Counted from the stretch's first letter, positions 21,032 to 30,716 are shown. The stretch: 63,143 nucleotides of DNA from an uncultured Clostridia bacterium (GCA_948473085.1 CAOKWH010000012.1:1-63143), one strand, 5' to 3'. Notes: a model not told the origin generated them from the letters alone. Program-made: numbers and translations.

Positions 21032-21631
21032 TCAGTCCTTTACAAAACACAGGCGGCAGCGGGCCTCGTAACTCTCCTGGTCGCCAATGAGCACCAGGCT
21101 GGACATGCTGCTGGCTGTCACCGGCCGGCCATCAATCACCCGCTGGGTGTACATGGCCGGGCGGCCGCAGCACTTGCAGTACGCCTTTTTAACCAGAATC
21201 TCATCGGCATAGAGCAGCAACTGGCCGATGGAGCCAAAGGGCCGGCCCAGATAGTCCAGGTTCAGTCCGGCCACCAGCACATGCTTGCCCATTTCCAGCA
21301 GGCGGCACACCACCGGGAGGATTCCGGGGGAAAAGAACTGCGCTTCATCAAACGCCACCATATCCTCCTCGATGCACTCGGCCAGAATCTGCCGTTCCAG
21401 CGCCGGGTCGATCTCCTGGGAGATGTTCTGGGCGGGCATGCGCAGGCCGATGCGGCTGGCAACCTCATCATCGCCATACCGGTTATCAATGGCCGGCTTA
21501 TAAATGCGCACCGCCTTGCCTTGATAGTTTTGGGAGAGCAGGCATTGTTTAATCAGCTCGCCGCTCTTTTCCGAAAACATGGGGCCGATAATCATGGTTA
21601 AAAAGCCCGCTTTTCCGTCGTTATAAATCAT
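21032..21631 (-). CDS. tdk: thymidine kinase with altered P-loop
   Basis: 199 residues, normal length for type II thymidine kinase, which phosphorylates thymidine for pyrimidine salvage. Conserved parts are TMIIGPMFS at the P-loop, VAFDEAQFF (Walker B-like), HVLVAGLNLDYLGRPFG, and the zinc cysteines CKCCG and CRLC. The P-loop reads GPMFSEKSGEL, where family members normally have GPMFSGKS/T, so a key glycine is Glu. The rest appears intact and in frame, so the enzyme may be impaired, specialised or mis-sequenced at one base. Confidence 0.88.
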   Translation of the reverse strand: MIYNDGKAGFLTMIIGPMFSEKSGELIKQCLLSQNYQGKAVRIYKPAIDNRYGDDEVASRIGLRMPAQNISQEIDPALERQILAECIEEDMVAFDEAQFFSPGILPVVCRLLEMGKHVLVAGLNLDYLGRPFGSIGQLLLYADEILVKKAYCKCCGRPAMYTQRVIDGRPVTASSMSSLVLIGDQESYEARCRLCFVKD

Positions 21632-21655
21632 CCACTTTGTTCCTTTCCCTATTAG

Positions 21656-23023
21656 TTACTCCGCTGCAGCCTGTTCCTCCTGCTGCTCCCGCTTTACAAC
21701 GCTGAACCGCATCCAGCGGCCGGAACGATAGGCCCAGAAGGCCAGAAGCAGCGCGCAGCTCCAGCCTATGGGCTGGGAGAGGCTGATGGTGAGATAGCCC
21801 AAAGGCTTGGCCAGCGCATAGGCCACCGAAATGCGCACAAACAGCGTTACCATAGACATAGCCAGCGCCACATTCATGTCGCCCACCCCTCGGAAGAAGG
21901 AGGACATGCTGAACATCAGCGCATTGAGGAAGAAGAAGAAAAACAGGGTGGAAAGGTAGAGAACGCCATACTCAATTACGCCGGTTTCGGTGCTGCTGAT
22001 GAAAATTTGCATCAGTTTTTCGGGTATCAGCAGCGGCAGCGAGGAAAGAGCCATTGTAATAAGCACATTGATGATAGTTACCTTTTTAAAGCCCTCCCGA
22101 ACCCGCTCGGTTTCGCCGGCGCCGGTGTTCTGGGCCACATAGGTGGAGGTGGCGTTGCCAATGTTAATCAGGGGCATCATCAAAAAGGATTCCACCTTGT
22201 TGCCGGCTGCAAAGGCGGCTGCGGCAACAGCGCCGAAGGAGTTTACCAGCCCCTGCACCATCATAGCGCCTACGGCGCCAATGCTCTGCTGGATGGCCGT
22301 GGGAACACCAAAGCGCAGAATCATTTTCAGGGTGGCAAAGTCGATGCGCAGGTCGGACAGGTGCAGCCGGAACATGGGGATGTTCCGGTTGGTGTAAAGA
22401 ACGCACAGCACCACCGATACTGCCTGGGAGAGGACTGTGGCGATTGCCGCCCCCCGAACCCCAAGGTTAAACTGGAGGATAAACAGCAGATCCAGCCCCA
22501 CATTTAAGAATGAGGAGAAGATGAGGAAGTAAAGCGGGGTTTTGGAGTCCCCCACCGCCCGCAGGGCGCTGGTATAGACATTGTACAGCAGCATAAAGAC
22601 AAGGCCCTTGAAAATCTCGTTCAAATAGGCCTGGCTGTCAGCCAGAATTTCTTCCGGGGTGTTCATCAGCTGCAGCACCCACCGGGAGATAAACAAACCA
22701 ACCACGCTGGCAATTAGTGTAAGGCTGGCCAGCGCCACAATGGCGGTGGCAAAGGTGGTGTGCATCTGTTCATGCTCCCCAGCGCCGAACTGCTGGGAAA
22801 TAATAATCTGGGCACCCATTGCAATACCTACAATAATGGACATGGCCAAAAACATGGCCGGCCCCGAAGCCCCCACTGCTGCCAGCGCATTGGCGCCGAC
22901 ATACTGGCCTACAATAATGGTGTCCACGGCATTGTACATCTGCTGGAACACGCTGGCCAGCAGCATGGGAATGGAAAATAGGAGTACAACCTTGACAGGG
23001 TTGCCTTTTGTCATATCTTTCAT
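21656..23023 (-). CDS. MATE-family multidrug/cation efflux transporter
   Basis: 455 residues from ATG 23023 (GTG 23035 is possible). Twelve hydrophobic helices in two homologous halves; MATE blocks include SIPMLLASVFQQMYNAVDTIIVGQYVGANALAAVG near the N-terminus and RFGVPTAIQQSIGAVGAMMVQGLVNSFG opening the second half. Such antiporters use Na+ or H+ gradients to export organic cations. The gene has its own probable promoter at 23205-23233 with a palindrome in the spacer. Confidence 0.92.
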   Translation of the reverse strand: MKDMTKGNPVKVVLLFSIPMLLASVFQQMYNAVDTIIVGQYVGANALAAVGASGPAMFLAMSIIVGIAMGAQIIISQQFGAGEHEQMHTTFATAIVALASLTLIASVVGLFISRWVLQLMNTPEEILADSQAYLNEIFKGLVFMLLYNVYTSALRAVGDSKTPLYFLIFSSFLNVGLDLLFILQFNLGVRGAAIATVLSQAVSVVLCVLYTNRNIPMFRLHLSDLRIDFATLKMILRFGVPTAIQQSIGAVGAMMVQGLVNSFGAVAAAAFAAGNKVESFLMMPLINIGNATSTYVAQNTGAGETERVREGFKKVTIINVLITMALSSLPLLIPEKLMQIFISSTETGVIEYGVLYLSTLFFFFFLNALMFSMSSFFRGVGDMNVALAMSMVTLFVRISVAYALAKPLGYLTISLSQPIGWSCALLLAFWAYRSGRWMRFSVVKREQQEEQAAAE

Positions 23024-23204
23024 TGGATTTTTCACCTATCCTTTATACAAATTTCCGCTGCGTCCTTTCTCTCCCCTTTCCAATACAGACCATCAGAAAT
23101 GAACCAAAAAGGCCCATTGCAGTTACGGGTTAGGATGTTCTGCCAAGCTGTCCTTTCAAACTGCACCCGTATTTTGGGGGCAGGGTTATAAAGGCTACTA
23201 TCAC

Positions 23205-23233
23205 TATAAAGCATCGGGCAACCCGATGGTCAA
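23205..23233 (-). promoter_or_regulatory. probable promoter of the MATE gene with spacer palindrome
   Basis: Minus-strand TTGACC (23228-23233), 17 bp, TTTATA (23205-23210). The spacer is occupied by the perfect palindrome CATCGGG-N3-CCCGATG (23212-23228), a likely operator. The same palindrome could alternatively form a weak terminator hairpin for mutS2. Confidence 0.45.
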
Positions 23234-23245
23234 GTAGTTTTTTAT

Positions 23246-25663
23246 CTATTTCAGTTCTGCGATTGTAACACCGTTTTCCCCTTCGCCATAGACGCCGGAG
23301 CGGTGGCTGCGCACACTGGGATGTTTGCGCAGATGGGCCTGGATGGCCCCCCGCAGGGTGCCGGTGCCCTTGCCGTGAATAATGGTAACACTGCCCACAT
23401 GGGAGAGCACGCACCCATCAATAAAGCGGTCCACCTCCATAATGGCCTCCTCCACAGTCAGGCCCCGAACATCCACCTCGGTGCTGCTCCTGGCCGGAAC
23501 CCCGCCCCGGGCGGCTGTTCCCCGCCGGGGGGTATCGCTGCGCTTAAAGGAAACCTTTTGGTTGTTCACCGTAACATTGCGGTCGCTGCGGTCCAACAGG
23601 CGCAGGTTTTCGGCGGCAATCTTTGTTTTGATAATACCCGCCTGCACCTGCACATAGCCATCCTTGTCCTGGTCGGAGATAACAGTGCCCTCCTTGTTCA
23701 GGTCGGTAATGAGCACAGCATCCCCGCGCTTTAACTGCCGGGGAAGCCTATACTCCTCCCGCTTTTTCCCGGTGATGGGGTCGGCGCTCTCATACAGCTT
23801 GCGCATCCCCGCCCGGTAGGACTGTTTGGCCCTGGCGGCGCGGTCGGCAAAGTCCGGCGCGTCTTTCTGCCTTTTCAGCTCCTCCAGTTCCTCCATGAGC
23901 TTGTCCGCTGAAAAGCGTACCTGCTCCACAATGGCACGGGCCTGCTGCCGGGCTTTTTCAATCTCGGTTTCCTTCTCCCGTTCCAGCTGTTCCCGGTAGC
24001 GCTCGTTCTCCTGCCGGATTTTTTCCGCCTGCACATTGAGCATGTGGGCGGAGGTATACTCCTTTTCCAGGTTCTGGCGGGCGCTCTCCAGTTCAGTGAC
24101 AACATCCTCAAACCGGCGGTTCTCGCTGGAAATGTAGCTTCGGGCGTTTTCTATAATCCCCAAATCCAGCCCCAGGCGCTCGCTGATGGCAAAGGCATTG
24201 GAGCGCCCCGGCACACCAATGAGCAGCCGGTAGGTGGGGCGCAGGGTGGCTACATCAAATTCGCAGCTGCCGTTTACCACGCCCTCTGTTTCCAGCGCAT
24301 ACATTTTTATTTCGGGATAGTGGGTGGTTGCCATCACCCGGCAGCCACGCTCCCGCAGCTTTTCGATAATGGAAATGGCAAGGGCAGCGCCCTCCACCGG
24401 GTCGGTGCCCGCCCCCAGCTCGTCCAGCAGCACCAGCGAATTGGCGTCGGCCACCTGGAGGATGGACACAATGTTGGTCATATGGGCCGAAAAGGTGGAA
24501 AGGCTCTGCTCAATGCTCTGCTCGTCCCCAATATCCGACAGCACATCGCTGAACACCGAAAGGCTGCTGCCATCCGCCGCCGGAACCATCAGGCCGCACA
24601 TCATCATCAGGGTAAGCAGGCCCACCGTTTTCAGCAGCACCGTTTTACCGCCGGTGTTGGGGCCGGTGATAACCAGGGTATCAAACTCCCGGCCCAGATG
24701 GATATCCACCGGGACAATCTTCTCCGGGTCGATGAGCGGGTGCCGGGCACGGATGAGCTGGACACTGTGGTCGCAGGTGATGTTGGGCACACTGGCCTTC
24801 ATCTTATCGGCCAGGCGGCTCTTGGCAAAGTAGAGATCCAGCTCCACCAGCACCGCATAGCTGCGGGCAATAGCATCGGCATAGCTGCCCACCTCGGCCG
24901 AAAGTTCCAGAAGGATGCGGTCAATCTCCTTTTTCTCCTGGCTTTCCAGCACCTTAACCTCGTTGTTGGCCTCCACCACCGACATGGGTTCGATAAACAC
25001 TGTGGCGCCGCTGGCCGAGGTGTCATGCACCAGACCCTTGATTTCCCCCCGGAACTCCGCTTTGACCGGCACAACATACCGCCCGTCCCGGATGGTGACA
25101 ATCTGCTCCTGCAAATACTTCTGGTAGGAGGAGGAACGAATCATATTATCCAGGTGGCTGCGCACCCGCTGCTGGGTGGCCCGGATTTTCCGGCGGATGT
25201 TGGCCAGCTCGCTGCTGGCGCTATCGGCAATGGTTTCCTCGTCCGCAATGGCGTTGCGCAGGGTATCCTCCACCGACTTAAACACCGTCAGGCAGCTGAA
25301 CAGATAGTCCAGCGCGGTTACCTCCTCCTCGCTCTGGCGCTTCCAGCTCACCATCCCCCGGATGGTCTGGAGCAGGTGCAGAATCTGCAGCAGTTCCGGG
25401 ATGGAAAGCTGCGCCCCAATGCGGGCGCGTTCCAGCGCCCCGGTACAGTCCCGGATATTCTGGGCCGAGGGGGTGCCGTAACGGTTGGTTAAGCGGTTGG
25501 CATCCGCCGTATAGTTCATCTGTCTGAGGGCATCTTCATAGCCGGTAACCGGCTGCAGCTGCTCGGCCTGCTGCCGGGCGGCCTCGCAGGTAGTTTCGTT
25601 TGCCAGCATGGCCAGCACCTTATTCAGCTCCAAAGACTGGATATATTTTTTATGTATCGACAT
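23246..25663 (-). CDS. mutS2: MutS2 endonuclease/ATPase with Smr domain
   Basis: 805 residues. Order: MutS clamp/lever region, the ATPase core with Walker A (ITGPNTGGKTVLLKT) and LVLLDELGAGTDPVEG, a long coiled coil (about 515-620), a KOW-like region, and a C-terminal Smr domain (TEVDVRGLTVEEAIMEVDRFID...VTIIHGKGTGTLRGAI), the nuclease part. MutS2 lacks the mismatch-recognition domain; it suppresses recombination and, in Firmicutes, acts on collided ribosomes. It is the distal gene of the yqfC-recO cluster, starting 15 bases after recO. Confidence 0.95.
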   Translation of the reverse strand: MSIHKKYIQSLELNKVLAMLANETTCEAARQQAEQLQPVTGYEDALRQMNYTADANRLTNRYGTPSAQNIRDCTGALERARIGAQLSIPELLQILHLLQTIRGMVSWKRQSEEEVTALDYLFSCLTVFKSVEDTLRNAIADEETIADSASSELANIRRKIRATQQRVRSHLDNMIRSSSYQKYLQEQIVTIRDGRYVVPVKAEFRGEIKGLVHDTSASGATVFIEPMSVVEANNEVKVLESQEKKEIDRILLELSAEVGSYADAIARSYAVLVELDLYFAKSRLADKMKASVPNITCDHSVQLIRARHPLIDPEKIVPVDIHLGREFDTLVITGPNTGGKTVLLKTVGLLTLMMMCGLMVPAADGSSLSVFSDVLSDIGDEQSIEQSLSTFSAHMTNIVSILQVADANSLVLLDELGAGTDPVEGAALAISIIEKLRERGCRVMATTHYPEIKMYALETEGVVNGSCEFDVATLRPTYRLLIGVPGRSNAFAISERLGLDLGIIENARSYISSENRRFEDVVTELESARQNLEKEYTSAHMLNVQAEKIRQENERYREQLEREKETEIEKARQQARAIVEQVRFSADKLMEELEELKRQKDAPDFADRAARAKQSYRAGMRKLYESADPITGKKREEYRLPRQLKRGDAVLITDLNKEGTVISDQDKDGYVQVQAGIIKTKIAAENLRLLDRSDRNVTVNNQKVSFKRSDTPRRGTAARGGVPARSSTEVDVRGLTVEEAIMEVDRFIDGCVLSHVGSVTIIHGKGTGTLRGAIQAHLRKHPSVRSHRSGVYGEGENGVTIAELK

Positions 25664-25678
25664 CTTGCGTCACTCCTT

Positions 25679-26443
25679 TCAGAGCATGTCGTTTGAAAAC
25701 GAAAATAACGATTTATAAAATTCCAGGGAATGCAGCATCATATCCAGCTGGACAATGACATAATACTCGCAGATTTCCCCCAGGTAGTGCAGCCCCTCCT
25801 GCGAGAGGGTAAAATCGAACAGCCTGGCTGGCTCGGAATAGAGGATGTGCCGCATGGCCGCCAGAACGCCGGGGCTGAGGCGCAGCCGCACCATATTTTC
25901 CGCCGCCCCCAGGCAGTCGCCGCACATCAGATCGCCGCTGAGGGGCAGAAAGTACATCTCCCCCTTTTCGTAGGCGCCGCAGCTTTTGCAGGCCACAAGA
26001 TCGGGCATGTAGCCCGCCATGGACATCACCCGCAGCTCAAACACCGCCTTGATAAAGCCCTGGGAGCGCCGGCCCTTTTCCAGCAGGTACAGGCTGTTCA
26101 GCAGCAGCTTTAAAAAGGCGTCGGCTTCCTCTTCCTCCGGGGCCACCTGGGCGCAGAGCTGGGCCAGATAGGACGCCAGGGAGAGCTTTTCAATATCAGA
26201 GCGCAGGCCAAAAAAGTTCTGCTCGCTCTCCGCCTGGTCCACCTGATACTGCCCCTTATTTTTAAACAATACAAAACGAGAGTAGCAAAGCAGTTCCGTG
26301 GCCGAAAGCAGCCGGCCCCGGAGCTTTTTTGCCCCCCTCGCATAGGCAGTAATAACACCGTATTCCCCGGTTAGTATGGTTAGGATACGGTCGTCGTTAT
26401 GCTCCCGCATTCGTATCACAATTCCCATTGTGGTTATCTGCAT
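25679..26443 (-). CDS. recO: DNA repair protein RecO
   Basis: 254 residues. The N-terminal OB-fold (GIVIRMREHNDDRILTILTGEYGVITAYARGAKKLRGRL) and the zinc motif CKSCGAYEKGEMYFLPLSGDLMCGDC are typical. RecO loads RecA with RecR on SSB-coated ssDNA. The start is inside the yqzL-like gene (47-base overlap). Gene order era-yqzL-recO matches Bacillus and Clostridium. Confidence 0.95.
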   Translation of the reverse strand: MQITTMGIVIRMREHNDDRILTILTGEYGVITAYARGAKKLRGRLLSATELLCYSRFVLFKNKGQYQVDQAESEQNFFGLRSDIEKLSLASYLAQLCAQVAPEEEEADAFLKLLLNSLYLLEKGRRSQGFIKAVFELRVMSMAGYMPDLVACKSCGAYEKGEMYFLPLSGDLMCGDCLGAAENMVRLRLSPGVLAAMRHILYSEPARLFDFTLSQEGLHYLGEICEYYVIVQLDMMLHSLEFYKSLFSFSNDML

Positions 26444-26567
26444 TGCTTTCCGCCTCCGGGGGCTGTGTTACAGCAGCCGCCCCCTCCGAATGAATTTTGC
26501 TGTAAACAAGGTAGTCTTCAATCCTTCCGGTGGCTTCAAACCGCTGCCAGGCGCCCAGCTCGTCCAT
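26397..26567 (-). CDS. yqzL: YqzL-family small protein
   Basis: 56 residues from ATG 26567 with GGGAGGGAAAG upstream. The core MDELGAWQRFEATGRIEDYLVYSKI fits the YqzL pattern of F-x-x-TG-x-I-x-x-YL-x-Y, seen in very short proteins always located between era and recO. A Pro/Asp/Asn-rich tail is unusual. The 3' end overlaps recO by 47 bases. Function unknown. Confidence 0.7.
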   Translation of the reverse strand: MDELGAWQRFEATGRIEDYLVYSKIHSEGAAAVTQPPEAESNADNHNGNCDTNAGA

Positions 26568-26652
26568 CTGCTTTCCCTCCCCATTCAAGTTGGTATTCAC
26601 AGTATGAGCTAAACGCCCTGGGATTATAGGCGCAGCAGCCAACAGGAAAAAT

Positions 26653-27543
26653 TTAATCCTCTACATATCCAAAATTTTTAATCAGGCCCTCGCGGTTGCG
26701 CCAGTCCTCTTTCACTTTGACCCAGCAGCGCAGGTTGATCTGCGCGCCAAGAAAGCCTTCGGCGTCCTCCCGGGCCTGGGTGGCAATGCGCTTGAGCATT
26801 TCCCCCTTTTTGCCAATAATCATGCCCTTGTGGGTGTCCCGCTCGCAGTAAATGACCGCGTCGATATCGATAAGGCGGCCGCCCTTGCGGTCCTTCATGC
26901 TCTCGATGGTTACAGCGGTACCGTGGGGAATTTCCTGCCGCATGTTGCGCAGGATTTTTTCCCGTATAATTTCGGCCACAATCACCCGTTCGGGCTGGTC
27001 GGTCATGGCGTCATCCTCAAAAAAGTGGGGGCCCTCCTGGGCATAGCCCAAAAGCATCTCCACCAGGGCATCCACCCCGTCGTTTTTCAGCACCGAAATG
27101 GGCACAATCTCCTCAAAGGGGTAAGCGCCGCCCAGCTCCGCCATTTTGGAAAGCATCTGTTCCGGGTTTTGCAACAGGTCAATCTTGTTGATTACCGCCA
27201 GGGCCGGCAGCCCCCGGAAGGTGGCAATCAGCGCCTTTTCCGCCTCATTGAGCGGGCGGTCCGCCTCGGTGACAAACACAGCCAAATCCACATCCGCCAC
27301 CGAGCTTTTCACCTGGCGCACCATATATTCGCTCAGCTTGGTTTTGGGGCGATGGATGCCAGGGGTATCCAGAAATACCAGCTGCACCTCCCCCCGGGTA
27401 AGTACGCCGGTAATCCGGTTCCGGGTGGTTTGGGGCTTGTCCGAAACGATGGCAATTTTCTCCCCCACCATCGCGTTCATCAGGCTGGACTTGCCCACAT
27501 TGGGGCGGCCCACAATTGCAATAAATCCGCTCTTTGTATCCAT
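26653..27543 (-). CDS. era: GTPase Era
   Basis: 296 residues. G1 GRPNVGKSSLMN, G3 DTPG, G4 NKID, and a C-terminal KH domain with IIGKKGEMLKRIATQAREDAE. Era binds the 3' end of 16S rRNA and assists 30S maturation. Located between ybeY and yqzL/recO. The usual dgkA and cdd genes between ybeY and era in Bacillus are absent. Confidence 0.97.
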   Translation of the reverse strand: MDTKSGFIAIVGRPNVGKSSLMNAMVGEKIAIVSDKPQTTRNRITGVLTRGEVQLVFLDTPGIHRPKTKLSEYMVRQVKSSVADVDLAVFVTEADRPLNEAEKALIATFRGLPALAVINKIDLLQNPEQMLSKMAELGGAYPFEEIVPISVLKNDGVDALVEMLLGYAQEGPHFFEDDAMTDQPERVIVAEIIREKILRNMRQEIPHGTAVTIESMKDRKGGRLIDIDAVIYCERDTHKGMIIGKKGEMLKRIATQAREDAEGFLGAQINLRCWVKVKEDWRNREGLIKNFGYVED

Positions 27544-27572
27544 AAAATCCTCTTTACCAAAAATCCTCTATC

Positions 27573-28076
27573 CTACTTTACATCCGAGACATAGCTGCTG
27601 TCCCGGGAAAGCCCCAGGCGGGCAAGGACGGTTTCCTCCTTCTCCCGCATCTGCACAGCCTCCAGGCCGCCAGCCTCGTGGTCATACCCCAGCAGGTGCA
27701 AAAGGGAATGCACGGTGAGAAAGGCAACCTCCCGGCTGAGGGAATGGCCGTACAAATCGGCCTGTTCCACCGCTTTTTGCATGGAGATAACCACATCCCC
27801 CAGGATATAGGCGCCGGTATCCTCATTAAAATCGTACCGGCCGCCCTCCCCCATGGGGAAGGAGAGCACATCGGTGGGGGCATCTTTCTGCCGGAAGTCC
27901 CGGTTAATCTGCTGGATTTCCTGGTTGTTGACAAAGGTGACGCTAACCTCGGCCGGGTGGCCAAACTGCTCCATCTCCAGGACGGCGTGGCAGCACTTGC
28001 GAATGAGCAGCCGTAGCCCGGACGGAATTTTTATCTCCTTTTGCCTGTTGGCGATGTATACCTTTACTACTCCCAT
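27573..28076 (-). CDS. ybeY: endoribonuclease YbeY
   Basis: 167 residues from ATG 28076 (GGTGGG about 10 bases upstream). The zinc-binding signature HSLLHLLGYDH is present after the conserved INRDFRQKDAPTDVLSFP. YbeY is a metal-dependent RNase needed for 16S rRNA 3'-end maturation. It follows phoH and precedes era, as in other Firmicutes. Confidence 0.95.
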   Translation of the reverse strand: MGVVKVYIANRQKEIKIPSGLRLLIRKCCHAVLEMEQFGHPAEVSVTFVNNQEIQQINRDFRQKDAPTDVLSFPMGEGGRYDFNEDTGAYILGDVVISMQKAVEQADLYGHSLSREVAFLTVHSLLHLLGYDHEAGGLEAVQMREKEETVLARLGLSRDSSYVSDVK

Positions 28077-28118
28077 AAAAAATTTTCCCACCATTCCTTA
28101 TATATTAAAAAACCGGTT

Positions 28119-29084
28119 CTATTTGCGGTTTATTTTGTTGTAATAGCGCTCGTAGGCCTTAATAATATCCTGGACAATCTTGTGGCGCACCACATCCTTT
28201 TCAGTGAAGGAAACAATGGCAATATCCTCCACATCCCGCAGCACCCGCTGGGCCTCAATCAGGCCGGATTTTCTGCTGTCGGGCAGATCTATCTGGGTGA
28301 TATCGCCGGTAATGACCGCCTTGGAGTTGAAGCCCAGGCGGGTCAGGAACATCTTCATCTGTTCCGGTGTGGTGTTCTGCGCCTCATCCAGGATGATGAA
28401 CGAATCGTCCAGCGTCCGCCCGCGCATATAGGCCAGCGGGGCCACCTCGATATTCCCCTTTTCCTGGTAGCGCTGGAAGGTTTCCGCCCCCAGCATATCA
28501 AACAGGGCATCATACAGCGGCCGCAGGTAGGGGTCAACCTTGTTCTGCAAATCCCCCGGCAGGAAGCCCAGCTTTTCCCCCGCTTCCACAGCCGGGCGGG
28601 TGAGGATAATCCGGTTGATTTCATGCGCCTTGAAGGCCTGCACCGCCATAGCCACCGCCAGGTAGGTTTTGCCGGTGCCGGCGGGGCCGATGCCCAGGGT
28701 TATGGTGTTTTTGCGGATACTCTCCACATAGCGCTTCTGCCCCAGAGTTTTGGGCTTCAGCGGACGGCCCTTGGAGGTGATGCAGATAACATCCCCCGCT
28801 ATGGCGCTCACCTGTTCGGCGGCGCCTTCCTCCACCAGGTTCATCACATAGCGCACGCTCTGGTCGTTGAGCGCTTCCCCCTTCTCCACCAAAACCAACA
28901 GGCTGTCTATGGCCTTGCAGGCCTTGTACACCCCGTCCGCCTCGCCGCTTACCCGGATTTCTGTCCCGCGGCTGAGTATTACCACTCCATAGGCCTTTTC
29001 CAGTTCCCGGATGTTCTCATCCAAACTGCCAAACAGCTGGACAGCGTGTTCCATCCGGTCTATATTGATTGTTTTTTCTATCAT
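28119..29084 (-). CDS. phoH: PhoH-family ATPase
   Basis: 321 residues. Walker A GPAGTGKTYLAVA, Walker B FIILDEAQNTTPEQMKMFLTRLGF and TGDITQIDLP define the PhoH domain (helicase-like fold). A short N-terminal region resembling an RNA-binding module precedes it. Probably works with YbeY in RNA processing. It lies directly downstream of yqfD. Confidence 0.95.
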   Translation of the reverse strand: MIEKTINIDRMEHAVQLFGSLDENIRELEKAYGVVILSRGTEIRVSGEADGVYKACKAIDSLLVLVEKGEALNDQSVRYVMNLVEEGAAEQVSAIAGDVICITSKGRPLKPKTLGQKRYVESIRKNTITLGIGPAGTGKTYLAVAMAVQAFKAHEINRIILTRPAVEAGEKLGFLPGDLQNKVDPYLRPLYDALFDMLGAETFQRYQEKGNIEVAPLAYMRGRTLDDSFIILDEAQNTTPEQMKMFLTRLGFNSKAVITGDITQIDLPDSRKSGLIEAQRVLRDVEDIAIVSFTEKDVVRHKIVQDIIKAYERYYNKINRK

Positions 29085-29224
29085 CAAACAGCCTGCCTTT
29101 ATCCCAGTCGATCTGCCCAGGGGCTACTGCCCCGGGCGTGTATCATCCTATAAGAAACAAATGCCAGCATACACTGACAACTATATCATAACATAAATAG
29201 ACAAAATTTCAACTGATTTTTTAT

Positions 29225-30409
29225 TTAATTTATTGAAAAATCCTTTTCCAGTGCCGCATCTTCCAGAACCAGATAGTGGGCGGTGAGCAAAAAACTGTTC
29301 CCATCCACTCTGCCGGTGAGGGTGCGCTGGAGGATTTCGGCCCCGGATAGCTGGGCGCTTTCCAGCTCCAGCAGTTTTTCCTCCGCCAGGTCGGCCGCCT
29401 CCCGCTCGGTGCGCTGCAGCCTGCCCGGGGTGAGAAAACGATACTCCCGGGTGCGCAGCACCACCGGCAGGGCGGTGCCAAAGGCGGTGAGCTGCTTTTC
29501 CCTCTCCAGCACCTCGTATTCCTGCTCCCCTAAAGAGTAAGGCAGCACCGGGAACTCCCGGCCGCACACCTCCAAAAACCGCACCGTTTTGCTGCCCCCG
29601 GTGGGAACCATAATCGGTTCGTTCAGCGGTACGGCCACTGAAAGGTCGGCCTCGTGCTCAATGAGCACCTTGCCGGTGGCATGTTTGAGGGCGCTGCGGC
29701 CGTTTTGTGTTTCCGCCACAGCACTGATAAGCAGATCGCCGGCGCGGACCGTGTCCCCGGCCTGCACCTGGCCCCGGCCGGTGTACACCTCAATGCTGCG
29801 CACCACGCCATCATACAGCGACACCACATTGGCCGGGGTGCTGTCGTCATGCTCCTTGGATGGGGTGCGGGTACGCTGCCGGACAATGACCTCCACGGCA
29901 CTGCCCCGGATGTTCACAGCAATAAAAGCCAGGTCGTCGTTATACACCATCATCCCCCGCTCAATATCTTCCGCCGTCAGGCTGCTGGCCAGCACCCCTT
30001 CATATAGGCCAAACTGCCGCAGCTGCTCTTTAATCTCCCAGGAGCTAAAGTTTTCCAGCGTGCCGCTGATTTCAATGATCCAGATAAACCGGCTGAGCGC
30101 GTACAAAAGGCCAGCCGCCGCCAGCAGCCCGGCAAACAGGCCATAGCGCCGCCGGTTTTGGAACAGCCAAATCTGCCAGCCCCTCTTTTCCAGTATATGC
30201 AGCTTGGTGCCGGTTTTACGGGCATAGCCCGCCACTTTTCGATAATCGGGGATGCGCACGCTGGCCTCAAACCCCAGGTCGGTGGCCTTGATATCCCGCA
30301 GGATAATGCCGTTTTGGGCGCACAGCGGCAGCATACGTAGGGCATGCCCCCCGGCAGCGGAAAAACGCACCATCCCGCTGGTGTTGCGATAAATTCGGTT
30401 CAGTCCCAC
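29225..30409 (-). CDS. yqfD: sporulation protein YqfD
   Basis: 394 residues from GTG 30409 (GGGGTG five bases upstream). One membrane helix (about 88-108, LFAGLLAAAGLLYALSRFIW) and a large outer domain (FSSWEIKEQLRQFGLYEGVLAS, DLAFIAVNIRGSAVEVIVRQR, VRAGDLLISA) match YqfD, a mother-cell forespore-engulfment membrane protein required for sporulation. It overlaps or abuts yqfC, its constant partner. Confidence 0.93.
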   Translation of the reverse strand: MGLNRIYRNTSGMVRFSAAGGHALRMLPLCAQNGIILRDIKATDLGFEASVRIPDYRKVAGYARKTGTKLHILEKRGWQIWLFQNRRRYGLFAGLLAAAGLLYALSRFIWIIEISGTLENFSSWEIKEQLRQFGLYEGVLASSLTAEDIERGMMVYNDDLAFIAVNIRGSAVEVIVRQRTRTPSKEHDDSTPANVVSLYDGVVRSIEVYTGRGQVQAGDTVRAGDLLISAVAETQNGRSALKHATGKVLIEHEADLSVAVPLNEPIMVPTGGSKTVRFLEVCGREFPVLPYSLGEQEYEVLEREKQLTAFGTALPVVLRTREYRFLTPGRLQRTEREAADLAEEKLLELESAQLSGAEILQRTLTGRVDGNSFLLTAHYLVLEDAALEKDFSIN

Positions 30410-30413
30410 TCCA

Positions 30414-30716
30414 TCACCCCTCTGCACTGAGGTATTCCACCGCTGTAATCACTCCGGTTATCAGCGCGCATTGTTCCTGCATACTGCGGATACAAAGCCC
30501 GCTGCCGGATAGCTGCACATGAAAGCGCCCTGCAGCCAGCCTGATGCAGTTCTCCCCATATTCCAGTATGTTGGTACAGCCATCTACCAGCACCTGGGTG
30601 TTGGCCGAAAGCTCGATATAGGGCACAGCTGAAAAGCTGCGCAGCAGCGGCTCCTGGCTGCCCTGGTAGTCCTCCAGGTAGCGGGTAAGCCTGCCGCTTT
30701 TTTTCTCCTTAGGCAT
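30414..30716 (-). CDS. yqfC: sporulation protein YqfC
   Basis: 100 residues from ATG 30716 (AGGGGGTG upstream). The block VPYIELSANTQVLVDGCTNILEYGENCIRLAAGRFHVQLSGSGLCI is the YqfC/YabP fold, found in spore-formation proteins. It leads the leftward operon yqfC-yqfD-phoH-ybeY-era-yqzL-recO-mutS2 and is divergent from ylbJ; the shared 86-bp gap should hold sporulation promoters. Confidence 0.9.
   Translation of the reverse strand: MPKEKKSGRLTRYLEDYQGSQEPLLRSFSAVPYIELSANTQVLVDGCTNILEYGENCIRLAAGRFHVQLSGSGLCIRSMQEQCALITGVITAVEYLSAEG

Noticed and set aside
24044-25492. 482-codon open frame on the plus strand
   Set aside because: Antisense shadow of mutS2 with the same composition bias; mutS2 shows complete conserved motifs on the other strand.
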